From the NCBI GenBank assembly GCA_035411425.1, contig DAONSX010000039.1, positions 1 to 22,845 on the forward strand: DNA of 22,845 bases, in the 5' to 3' direction. The notes beneath the pieces were generated by a model. That model searched no databases. It worked only from the letters and a program-made list of their open reading frames with translations, and was not told the origin of the DNA. Both the position numbers and the translations under genes were made by a program. Positions 5,662-13,040 of this stretch are shown here, piece by piece (position 1 is the first letter of the stretch; each line of letters opens with the position of its first letter). Source of the DNA: TTA-H9 sp002071415. Lineage in GTDB: Bacteria; Bacteroidota; Bacteroidia; Bacteroidales; TTA-H9.

Positions 5662-6206
5662 TTAGAACATCGCATTCTGTTCCAGATTTACTTTCAGCAG
5701 TATGCCCTTGATACCGCTTTCCACTATCAAATATCGCTTGCCATCGGTACGAATGACCTTGCCCGAAATTCCCTTCAAAGGCCCGGAATCAATCGTAATC
5801 TGTTGTTCACAACCGAAAATAGTGGTTATTTCAGGGGCTAAATCGAGGTTGCATAAACGATTCAGATTCATTGCATTATCGTGAGACAACAGTGCAGGTT
5901 TCTCATCCTGTATCAACAGGCCTCTGCTGCCCGGCAGATGGAACTCGTCGGAACAAATAGCCACCTCATTAGTCCTCATAAATACATAGCCCGGAATGAG
6001 TACCATAATAATATTTTCTTTCTTTCCCGCACGAAAACGCCAATGTTTAATTTCGGGTAGTTAGGCATCGAAACCTTTCGTAGAAGCTGTACTACCAAAA
6101 TTCTCTCTTTCTTTGCCAGAGAACGCAGGATGAGCCATGACTTTGGCACAGAATCATCGGGGTATGTGCCGGGCTTATAACTCCGCTTTATGTTGGAATT
6201 GTACAT
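5662..6206 (-). pseudogene. UpxY/NusG-like antitermination factor, frameshifted
   Basis: The N-terminal NGN part starts at ATG 6206 and reads SWLILRSLAKKERILVVQ in one frame. From about 6070 the homology continues in another frame (KGFDA, then LPEIKHWRFRAGKKENIIM), separated by a TAA at 6061-6063 where a Tyr codon is expected. The rest (to 5662) is open: PGYVFMRTNE, then a KOW domain with ITIDSGPLKGISGKV. Intact relatives are about 180 residues and act on elongating RNA polymerase to read through leader terminators, typically ahead of surface-polysaccharide operons in Bacteroidota. Here there is at least one single-base frameshift plus a stop. No polysaccharide genes follow; the next gene is the recombinase. 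Confidence 0.75.
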
Positions 6207-6296
6207 CCCAACAAGAGGATATATTTTTGCCTGCTCACAATGTGATACATCTTCAACGAGGAAATATAAATAGAATTTTCAAATCAAACTGTGATG

Positions 6297-6325
6297 AAAA
6301 TTTTTCTTCCATCAATGGAGAAAAA
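6297..6325 (-). terminator. Probable terminator of the obgE-PAP2-tilS operon
   Basis: About 50 nt past the tilS stop, the sequence forms a hairpin of arms TTTTTCTCCAT and ATGGAAGAAAAA (one bulged base, 2-nt loop), followed on the minus strand by TTTT. An outer pair TGTGATG (6290-6296) and CATCACA (6341-6347) encloses it. It could also act as a leader attenuator for the UpxY-like gene downstream. Confidence 0.5.
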
Positions 6326-6377
6326 GGGCAAGGGATAAAACATCACAAAAGGAAGAACCTCAACATTGTATGGGTGT

Positions 6378-7739
6378 TTATTCATGCAACACATCCACAT
6401 GCTCCTGAGGAATCTCTATTTGCAGAATGTTTTGGGTATCATCGGTAATTTTGGCATGTTCCGAAGTTCGCAAGCCAACTACCCAAATTACTTCATCATC
6501 TTTATCACACAATAACCAAACATCTTTTTTACGATACAGGGGTATTTTTTGATGAATGAGCAGGTCGCTTACTTTTTTGCGTCCCTTCATTCCTAGGGGT
6601 TGAAAATAATCGCCTTGCCGCCATGGTCTCAATTGCAATGGAAAATTCAAGCGGTCGTAATCGAAACAGGCAAAACGGGGGTTTTTTTGAAAACCCGGAA
6701 AATTATCCTTGTTGTATAGTCGAAATTTGAATGGGACTGGGTAATCTGTAATATCTTCCAATGAAGAGATGGAGAAAGTTGTTCGTTGTTCTTCCCTTAA
6801 TTGCTGGATGCAAAAGGTGCTTCCTTTGGTATAGATACAATGGGTTGGGCTCAGGAATTTTTTCCCCGGACTGTTTTTCAAAGCTTCGGCCAGATGGATG
6901 GCTTGAGGGTAGTTAAAATTGAAGCCCTTAATAATTTCATAGAGAAAAGCCACAGCATGTTTCGAATTTTCGAAACCCGAAAAATCTACTCTTACTTCAT
7001 CATCATGTTCTATAATCCTATCTTTCAAATTCGTGCGGAGATAATCCTCGAAGACATCGGCAGCAAATGCAAGCCGCTGAAGTGTATATTCGAAGTGGGT
7101 GCTCCAGCCGGGATATGTTTTATCTAACAATGGAAAAACTTTCAGTCTGATTTTATTACGCAGATAATCGTGGTGGAGGTTGGACGAATCGATTCGATAG
7201 GGAAGCTGTTCTTGCGCAATAAATTCCATGATTTCGTTGCGAGAAGCAAAAAGCAAGGGATGAAGAATTTTTCCCGATAGTGGTTCCAATCCTCTTAAAC
7301 CGTTGAGGCCGGTACCTCGTAGCAAGTTAATAAAAAAGGTTTCCTTTTGGTCGTCGAGCTGGTGAGCAGTACAAATAAAATCATAGCCCTGTTCATGGCG
7401 TATTTTTTCAAACCATTGATAACGCAACGCTCTGGCGGCCATTTGGATGGAAATTTTTTGCTGCTCAGCGTATTGAGCTGTTTCAAAATAATTAATAAAC
7501 AAGGGAAAATTATTCTGATTTGCCCAAGACCTCACAAATTCGGTTTCTTCTTGGGCCTCAGCTTTTCTGAGTAAAAAATTGCAGTGTGCAATACCCATTT
7601 GATATCCCAGTTCCTGAAAAATTTTGGCCATGGCCATACTGTCGGGGCCTCCGCTGACACCTAGTAAATAGCGATAGTTTTCAGGATGTTCAACTATATC
7701 CTTTAGAAATTTTTTTGTTTTTTCGACGAGTGAATTCAT
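6378..7739 (-). CDS. tilS: tRNA(Ile)-lysidine synthase
   Basis: This ATP-dependent ligase attaches lysine to C34 of tRNA-Ile(CAU), changing its decoding from AUG to AUA and its charging from Met to Ile; it is essential and cytosolic. The PP-loop motif SGGPDS is at residues 29-34 near the N-terminus, followed by the N-type ATP-pyrophosphatase domain with TAHQLDDQKET and LRGTGLNGLRGL. The C-terminal TilS domain contains LQLRPWRQGDYFQPLGMKGRKKVSDLLI. Length (453 residues) is normal for Bacteroidota. The ATG overlaps the stop of the PAP2 gene by 4 nt (ATGA), indicating translational coupling. It is the last gene of its operon and the last intact core gene before the decayed recombinase region. 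Confidence 0.96.
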   Translation of the reverse strand: MNSLVEKTKKFLKDIVEHPENYRYLLGVSGGPDSMAMAKIFQELGYQMGIAHCNFLLRKAEAQEETEFVRSWANQNNFPLFINYFETAQYAEQQKISIQMAARALRYQWFEKIRHEQGYDFICTAHQLDDQKETFFINLLRGTGLNGLRGLEPLSGKILHPLLFASRNEIMEFIAQEQLPYRIDSSNLHHDYLRNKIRLKVFPLLDKTYPGWSTHFEYTLQRLAFAADVFEDYLRTNLKDRIIEHDDEVRVDFSGFENSKHAVAFLYEIIKGFNFNYPQAIHLAEALKNSPGKKFLSPTHCIYTKGSTFCIQQLREEQRTTFSISSLEDITDYPVPFKFRLYNKDNFPGFQKNPRFACFDYDRLNFPLQLRPWRQGDYFQPLGMKGRKKVSDLLIHQKIPLYRKKDVWLLCDKDDEVIWVVGLRTSEHAKITDDTQNILQIEIPQEHVDVLHE

Positions 7740-8323
7740 GGGGTTTCAGACAATTGAGGTCGAGAAATAAAATGAGGTATCCTAAAAGCTAGCCGAAAAA
7801 ACAAATAACCTAAGATGGCTCCAAGGGCAAAACCTGCTAGAACATCGCTGGGATAATGAACGCCCAGATAAATTCTGCTAAAACCCACAATAAATGACCA
7901 TGACAGAGGCAACCATTTCATGAAGCGATAATTTTTTTTTAGCAGCAATGTTAAAAAAACTGCTATACTCATGGTATTTGCCGCATGTCCCGATACAAAA
8001 CCATAATTTCCACCATGATAGTCGTTCACGACATGAAGATTTTCCATTATACCTGGTTGATGGGTCGGGCGAGGACGTTTCACGGTGTTTTTCAATAAAT
8101 TAGTGGTTTGGTCGGTAACCGTAATCAATAAGGCTGCCATAATCAAGATTTTCCATGTATCTTTCTTGAATAATTTGATAACCAACAAGATAAAAATTGC
8201 ATAAAGCGGCAACCAGATGAGAGTATGACTGATTTGCCACATCAAATTATCCAGCCATGGAGCATGTAAGCCATTGATAAGGAAAAGCAAATCAATATCT
8301 ATGTTTTGAAGAGAAAGAAACAT
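7736..8323 (-). CDS. PAP2-family membrane phosphatase
   Basis: The 195-residue integral membrane protein has about five or six helices and the full acid-phosphatase signature: KxxxxxxRP (Lys78, Arg85-Pro86), SGH (111-113) and SRxxxxxHxxxD (Ser149, Arg150, His156, Asp160). Such enzymes dephosphorylate undecaprenyl pyrophosphate, phosphatidate or lipid A; the substrate cannot be read from sequence. Undecaprenyl pyrophosphate recycling is the most usual role for a short stand-alone protein of this type. It starts immediately after the obgE stop (TAAATG, no gap) and overlaps tilS by 4 nt, so it is the middle gene of a tight three-gene operon. Confidence 0.92.
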   Translation of the reverse strand: MFLSLQNIDIDLLFLINGLHAPWLDNLMWQISHTLIWLPLYAIFILLVIKLFKKDTWKILIMAALLITVTDQTTNLLKNTVKRPRPTHQPGIMENLHVVNDYHGGNYGFVSGHAANTMSIAVFLTLLLKKNYRFMKWLPLSWSFIVGFSRIYLGVHYPSDVLAGFALGAILGYLFFRLAFRIPHFISRPQLSETP

Positions 8324-9328
8324 TTAATGAATGGGGTTTGAGGTGAGTTGTTTCCAGATGAGGTCTTTCAGTTCTTCCAATCCTGTTTGCGCTACTGATG
8401 AAATGAAAACATGGGGTAAGTCGGCAGGGATATTTTTTTTAAGATTTTCGAGTGAATGTTCATCAACGAGGTCGGTTTTGGTGATGGCGAGAATTCTGTC
8501 CTTGTCGAGAAGTTCGGGGTTATATTGTTTTAGCTCGTTGAGCAGGATATGATATTCGTTGGAAATATCTTGGCTTGTAACGGGGATCATGAAAAGAAGG
8601 AGTGAATTGCGTTCGATATGGCGTAGGAAGCGGAGGCCAAGGCCTTTTCCCTGATGAGCTCCTTCAATGATACCCGGAATATCGGCCATAACGAAGGAAT
8701 GATGGTCTCTATAATTTACCAGTCCCAGATTAGGTTGCAGAGTAGTGAAAGGATAATCGGCGATTTCGGGTTTAGCAGCCGATATGACCGAAAGTAGGGT
8801 AGATTTTCCGGTATTGGGAAAACCCACAAGGCCGACATCGGCCAGCAGCTTAAGTTCTATGATATACCAACCTTCTATTCCGGCTTCTCCTTCCTGTGCA
8901 AAACGAGGCGTTTGCTGTGTAGCCGTTTTGAAGAAATCATTTCCCATACCACCCCGGCCTCCTTCTAAAAGAATAACTTCCTGCCCATCTTCAACGAGTT
9001 CGGCCAGAATTTCACCTGTTTGAGCATCTTTTATCGCGCAACCTACGGGAACTTCGATAATTTTATCTTCACCGTCGGCTCCCGTACGACGATTTCCAGC
9101 ACCAGGATTGCCATCTCCCGCAAAGACGTGTTTAGTATATTTCAAAGGCAACAAAGTCCATAATTGTGCATTAGCGCGCAGGATGATATGACCCCCTCTT
9201 CCTCCATTACCCCCATCAGGCCCACCTTTGGGAATGTATTTTTCGCGTCGAAAATGTACAGAACCACCCCCTCCCTTACCTGAGCGAAGATAAATCTTTA
9301 CATAATCTACAAAATTAGGCGATGACAT
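8324..9328 (-). CDS. obgE: GTPase ObgE/CgtA
   Basis: This is the essential GTPase that binds the 50S subunit and acts in late ribosome assembly and stringent-response control. The glycine-rich Obg fold (residues 1-158) has its hallmark segments (SGKGGGGSVHFRREKYIPKG, GGNGGRGG, GDGNPGAGNRRTG). The G domain follows with GFPNTGKS (169-176), the switch-I YPFTTLQPN, DIPG (216-219) and TKTD (283-286), ending at 334 residues. There is no extra C-terminal OCT domain, as in many Bacteroidota. It is the first gene of the operon with PAP2 and tilS. A -7-like element lies 20 nt upstream of the ATG. Confidence 0.97.
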   Translation of the reverse strand: MSSPNFVDYVKIYLRSGKGGGGSVHFRREKYIPKGGPDGGNGGRGGHIILRANAQLWTLLPLKYTKHVFAGDGNPGAGNRRTGADGEDKIIEVPVGCAIKDAQTGEILAELVEDGQEVILLEGGRGGMGNDFFKTATQQTPRFAQEGEAGIEGWYIIELKLLADVGLVGFPNTGKSTLLSVISAAKPEIADYPFTTLQPNLGLVNYRDHHSFVMADIPGIIEGAHQGKGLGLRFLRHIERNSLLLFMIPVTSQDISNEYHILLNELKQYNPELLDKDRILAITKTDLVDEHSLENLKKNIPADLPHVFISSVAQTGLEELKDLIWKQLTSNPIH

Positions 9329-9348
9329 GATAAATTCTTAACCCAATG

Positions 9349-9356
9349 CAAAGTTA
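9349..9356 (-). promoter_or_regulatory. Candidate -7 element for obgE operon
   Basis: TAACTTTG on the minus strand matches the Bacteroidota TAnnTTTG consensus and lies 20 nt before the obgE ATG, inside the 78-nt gap after the adenylate kinase gene. No clear TTTG -33 element is seen at the right distance. Confidence 0.4.
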
Positions 9357-9406
9357 ATCGAAAGCTAGTGAACCTCTATGCTATCTATAAACTAAACCAC
9401 AAAACC

Positions 9407-10576
9407 TTATCTACTCATTCGGGCTACTTTATCAATCACCTCTGATATGCGGTCGGACACTTCGGCCACATCACCTGTGCCATCTACCTTTACCAATTTG
9501 TTCTGATTCTTGTAGTATTTTTTAACCAGGATGGATTTTTGTTTATATTCTTCGAGGTGGTGGATAATTAGTTCGGGGTCTTTGTCGTAGGAGCATGCCT
9601 TGTCGGTTTTTGCCCGCATGGTAAGACGTTTGAAGCATTCGAGTGTAGGGACCTTCAGCTCGATGGCAACGGTAACGCTCGAGTTGATTTTTTTCAATAT
9701 TCCGTCGAGAATATAGGTTTGAACGATGGTTCGTGGGAACCCTTTGAAAATGAAACCTCTTACCTTCGATTCGAGATGAAGCTCACGTTCGATGAGTTTT
9801 ACGGCAATCTCATCGGGAACGATTTCTCCTTTTTCCATGTAGGGTTTTGCCCTCTGGCCAATTTCGGTTCCTTCCTTAATTTCTTTTCTAAGTAGGGTAC
9901 CTGTGGAGATATATCCCAAAGCATGGCGTTTGGCAATAATCTCGCCCTGAGTGCCTTTGCCTGCTCCCGGAGGACCTAACAGCACTACATTCATCCATTG
10001 TTTGGTGAGAGAATTATCGATGACCTGGCACAATCTCTCAAAAATTTCATCCACAGTACCTACTCCATCAATAGGAAAGTAGATATTTCTTTCCTTATAG
10101 AACTCAATGACGGGTATTGTTTTGGTTTCGTACTCGAGCAAGCGATATTCTATGACCTCGAGGGTGTCATCGTTGCGATTTTCCATCTTGGCTCGCTTAA
10201 GCATTCGGGCAATTAATTCCTCACGTGGAACTTCGAGACTTAAAAGGCAAGTCAAGCTGGTATGCATGCGCATGAGCAAGCCTTCGAGAATATAAGCCTG
10301 AACATAGGTTCTTGGAAAACCATCGAACAGTATCCCATTTGTATCGGCGTTGGCGTTGATATGTTTTTCGATGATTTGAAGAATCATATCATCGGGTACT
10401 AAACGACCTTTTTCGATAAGATTTCTGGCTTCCATACCTAAGGCAGTGCCTTCGGTAATCTCTTGACGGAGCAAGTCACCGGTGGCAACATAAGTCAAAT
10501 TGTATTTTTCGATGAGTTTTTTCGATTGTGTTCCTTTCCCTGCACCCGGAGGGCCAAATAATACAATGTTGAGCAT
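9407..10576 (-). CDS. adk: Tandem fused double adenylate kinase
   Basis: The 389-residue protein consists of two complete adenylate-kinase units, about twice the usual length. Unit 1 (1-194) has GPPGAGKGT (8-16), TGDLLR (32-37), DGFPRT (85-90), and RNDD plus RLLEYETKT in the lid and core, so it should interconvert ATP, AMP and ADP. Unit 2 (195-389) keeps the P-loop (201-209) but reads TGT for TGD, KGFPRT for DGFPRT, YDKD for RxDD, and HHLEEY for R..Y. It therefore lacks several AMP- and ATP-contacting residues and is probably weak, specialised or structural. Both units lack the zinc/long lid and are short-form. The gene follows hpt by 14 nt, forming a purine salvage operon. No frame break separates the halves. 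Confidence 0.93.
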   Translation of the reverse strand: MLNIVLFGPPGAGKGTQSKKLIEKYNLTYVATGDLLRQEITEGTALGMEARNLIEKGRLVPDDMILQIIEKHINANADTNGILFDGFPRTYVQAYILEGLLMRMHTSLTCLLSLEVPREELIARMLKRAKMENRNDDTLEVIEYRLLEYETKTIPVIEFYKERNIYFPIDGVGTVDEIFERLCQVIDNSLTKQWMNVVLLGPPGAGKGTQGEIIAKRHALGYISTGTLLRKEIKEGTEIGQRAKPYMEKGEIVPDEIAVKLIERELHLESKVRGFIFKGFPRTIVQTYILDGILKKINSSVTVAIELKVPTLECFKRLTMRAKTDKACSYDKDPELIIHHLEEYKQKSILVKKYYKNQNKLVKVDGTGDVAEVSDRISEVIDKVARMSR

Positions 10577-10590
10577 AGGGCTTAATTAAT

Positions 10591-11139
10591 TTACGAATTG
10601 GTTTTAACAATTTGATATATATCGGGCAGATTCCGTCCTAATCCATTGTAGTCGAGGCCATAGCCAACAATGAAATCATTGGGAATTTCGAATCCCAGAT
10701 AATCGATTTTGAAGTTTTTTCGGAAAGCATCGGGTTTGAAAAGCAAAGCCGTAATTTTGACTTCTCCAGCTCCCAATCCTATGAGCTTCTTCACTATATT
10801 GTCCATGGTAATTCCTGTATCCACAATATCTTCTACTATCACAACCGTTCGTCCTTTCACGTCGTTTTCCAGGCCTATGATTTCGCGCACTCGAGTCGTG
10901 GTTAGTGTACCATAATATGAAGAAAGTTTTACAAATGATACTTCACATTCTCCTGAATATTTCCTTATTAAATCTGCTGCAAAAAGAAAGGCTCCGTTCA
11001 AAATGACCAGAAAGATGGGTTTTTTATGACCAATGTCTTCGTTGATCTGCTGGGCAATCTTTTCGATAGCCTCTTCGATTTGTGATGCTTTGATGTATAT
11101 GGTGAAGGTTTTATCGTGAAGTTGTATAGTTTTTTCCAT
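10591..11139 (-). CDS. hpt: Hypoxanthine phosphoribosyltransferase
   Basis: It converts hypoxanthine (and often guanine) with PRPP to IMP or GMP in purine salvage. The PRPP-binding loop VVIVEDIVDTGIT lies at 99-111, preceded by ILNGAFLFAADL (46-57) and the flexible-loop SSYYGT (73-78), and followed by the base-contacting segment ALLFKPDAF and the IPNDFIVGYGLDYN motif with its binding Asp. Length of 182 residues is typical. It is the first gene of a pair with the double adenylate kinase, and its 5' end faces divergent purE 113 nt away. Confidence 0.96.
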   Translation of the reverse strand: MEKTIQLHDKTFTIYIKASQIEEAIEKIAQQINEDIGHKKPIFLVILNGAFLFAADLIRKYSGECEVSFVKLSSYYGTLTTTRVREIIGLENDVKGRTVVIVEDIVDTGITMDNIVKKLIGLGAGEVKITALLFKPDAFRKNFKIDYLGFEIPNDFIVGYGLDYNGLGRNLPDIYQIVKTNS

Positions 11140-11169
11140 GGTTGCAGAATTTTTGTTTGAAATTTGTTC

Positions 11170-11177
11170 TACATTTG
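11170..11177 (+). promoter_or_regulatory. Candidate -7 element for purE
   Basis: TACATTTG on the plus strand matches TAnnTTTG and lies 75 nt before the purE ATG in the divergent hpt-purE gap. TTTG copies at 11152 and 11156 are closer than the usual -33 spacing, so assignment is tentative. Confidence 0.35.
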
Positions 11178-11252
11178 GACATTAAGGAACTCCTTATGCA
11201 AAATAACGATAAAATTCTCTGATTCGGTTCATTTTTAACAAATTCATTCATT

Positions 11253-11759
11253 ATGAAACCTTTAGTTAGTATTATTATGGGAAGCACTTCCGACTGGATG
11301 GTAATGGAAGGGGCTGCAAATTTTTTGAACGAGATTCAGATCCCATTCGAAATCGAGGCTTTATCTGCTCACAGAACTCCTGAGAAGGTGAATGAGTTTT
11401 CTCGCACAGCTCAGGCAAGAGGAATAAAAGTGATTATTGCTGGAGCTGGCATGGCGGCTCATTTGCCTGGTGTAATTGCATCCTGCACCGCTTTACCGGT
11501 TATTGGAGTTCCTGTAAAAGCTTCGCTCGAGGGATTGGATGCTCTGCTTTCGATGATTCAAATGCCTCCGGGAATCCCTGTAGCTACTGTAGGAATCGAT
11601 GCATCCCGCAATGCTGCTATACTCGCCGCTCAGATCATTGCGCTTTCCGATCCTGAAGTGGCTCATCGCCTGGCTGCCTTTAAGGAAGGTCTGAAAGAAA
11701 AAGTGATAAAAGCCGATGACGAACTCAAAAAAATAAAACTCCCTTATAAAGTGGATTAA
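11253..11759 (+). CDS. purE: N5-carboxyaminoimidazole ribonucleotide mutase, class I PurE
   Basis: It moves the carboxyl group of N5-CAIR to give CAIR in de novo purine synthesis. The 168-residue protein has GSTSDW (10-15), the SAHRTP motif with catalytic His40 (38-43), GAGMAAHLPG (64-73) with its His, and the PVIGVPV segment, all typical of class I enzymes that partner PurK. The C-terminal extension is helical and Lys-rich. It diverges from hpt-adk, placing de novo and salvage purine genes back to back. Its TAA is 5 nt from the end of the convergent ureohydrolase gene. Confidence 0.96.
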   Translation: MKPLVSIIMGSTSDWMVMEGAANFLNEIQIPFEIEALSAHRTPEKVNEFSRTAQARGIKVIIAGAGMAAHLPGVIASCTALPVIGVPVKASLEGLDALLSMIQMPPGIPVATVGIDASRNAAILAAQIIALSDPEVAHRLAAFKEGLKEKVIKADDELKKIKLPYKVD

Positions 11760-11764
11760 AAAAC

Positions 11765-12943
11765 CTACATCATTTTTTGGTAAAATTGCCAGTAGCGATC
11801 GGGAAGTTCGTTGTTGCAAGCCGATTGATAATCCTGATAAGAACAAGGCACAATGATATGGCGGTAATATTTGGTTTGAAGATATTCAGGGCAAGGTACT
11901 TGTAGCCACCAGCGATCGCTCTTCTTGCTTTTGTAGAAAATAATTTCTTCTTCCATATTTTCTATTTTGACAAAATACCTGAAATGATTTTCGAGTGAAG
12001 GGTTTATACCCGGAAAATCGTTCAATCTACCAAGATAGCCTTCCACGAAATACCAGATCATCTGAGAAATGAGGTAAGCCGTTCGTCCATTGCAGTCATA
12101 TTTAGGGTTGTATTCGAAAATTCCCAGCGACGATACCTTATCGCTCATTCCGGCGAATCTTGTAATCTGGCAAATCTGGTCTCCGAAGAATCCATTGGGT
12201 GTAGCATAAGCGCAGCCAGGTGCATCGGAAGCTCTGACAGCTGAAATGTCGATCGAAATAAGGTCGGCATTACGTACGAGGGGTTCAATGTTATCGATGT
12301 TCGGGTTGATCTGCCCCAGGCGATAAACGTCGAAGAGCATATTTTTCATCAAAGTAACTGCGGCTGAGTCAACAAAATAGGTTTGGTATCCCAGATGAGT
12401 ATAATTGAACAGTACGCTAGGTTGACGCAGGAATAGTTTCGAGAGCCATGTGGTATGGTTGATTTCTTCGGGAGCTTCTCCAAGATCGAAGAAGGGATCT
12501 ACATTTACCATGTTGATATTGATGCCGGTTTTTTCATATCCTAGATACATAGCGTAAGTCATGTCATGCGAACCTCCAAGAACAATGGGAACTATATCTT
12601 GATTTCTGAGATAAGCATAAACTTCGGCCAATCCAGCATAAGTATCTTCGGGGGTATTGCCTTGTTTCAAATTTCCCAGGTCGGCCATGGGAAGAGGTGA
12701 TTTTGGTGGAAAGAGCCTGTAGAGATAATTTCTGATGATATCGGGTCCCAGCTCGCAACCGGCGTTGTGAGGAGCATTTCTGGATTCTGGAATCCCTATA
12801 AGTGCAATATGAATGTCGGAAAGATCAGAAATTCCTTTTTCAGGAGTATGTAATCTCAACAGATTCCCAAAGTGAGGCCTTCCTCTTTTTATTGATTCGA
12901 ATTCAGTTTTATCTAATGGGTTGAAATATGCATCGAGTTCCAT
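11765..12943 (-). CDS. Ureohydrolase-superfamily (arginase/formimidoylglutamase-like) protein
   Basis: The 392-residue protein has the arginase/agmatinase fold signatures: GGSHD (123-127) retaining His126, a second motif at 148-153 and a third at 230-241 (SIDISAVRASDA), then a Bacteroidota-type extension (about 290-392). Canonical enzymes bind two Mn ions through H, DxHxD and DxD. Here DxHxD reads DPFFD, so its His is Phe151, and DxD reads DIS, so the second Asp is Ser234. Two of six metal ligands are therefore absent. Bacteroidota homologues are often labelled formimidoylglutamase, but this pattern makes catalysis as such uncertain. The gene stands between topA and purE, convergent with purE, and may be transcribed from its own start in the 88-nt gap after topA. 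Confidence 0.85.
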   Translation of the reverse strand: MELDAYFNPLDKTEFESIKRGRPHFGNLLRLHTPEKGISDLSDIHIALIGIPESRNAPHNAGCELGPDIIRNYLYRLFPPKSPLPMADLGNLKQGNTPEDTYAGLAEVYAYLRNQDIVPIVLGGSHDMTYAMYLGYEKTGININMVNVDPFFDLGEAPEEINHTTWLSKLFLRQPSVLFNYTHLGYQTYFVDSAAVTLMKNMLFDVYRLGQINPNIDNIEPLVRNADLISIDISAVRASDAPGCAYATPNGFFGDQICQITRFAGMSDKVSSLGIFEYNPKYDCNGRTAYLISQMIWYFVEGYLGRLNDFPGINPSLENHFRYFVKIENMEEEIIFYKSKKSDRWWLQVPCPEYLQTKYYRHIIVPCSYQDYQSACNNELPDRYWQFYQKMM

Positions 12944-13010
12944 GGTTCGAGAGTTCTTTTCTGAAAGTATTATACTGAGATAATTTAAAAAAGGTTATAG
13001 CTTGGCGTAA

Positions 13011-13040
13011 AATAATCCAAAAAAGATCGAATTATTTTTT
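13011..13040 (-). terminator. Weak AT-rich hairpin at the end of topA
   Basis: AATAAT and ATTATT arms enclose the topA stop codon region and are followed on the minus strand by TTTT. The stem is only 6 A-T pairs, so this is a weak candidate. Confidence 0.25.
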
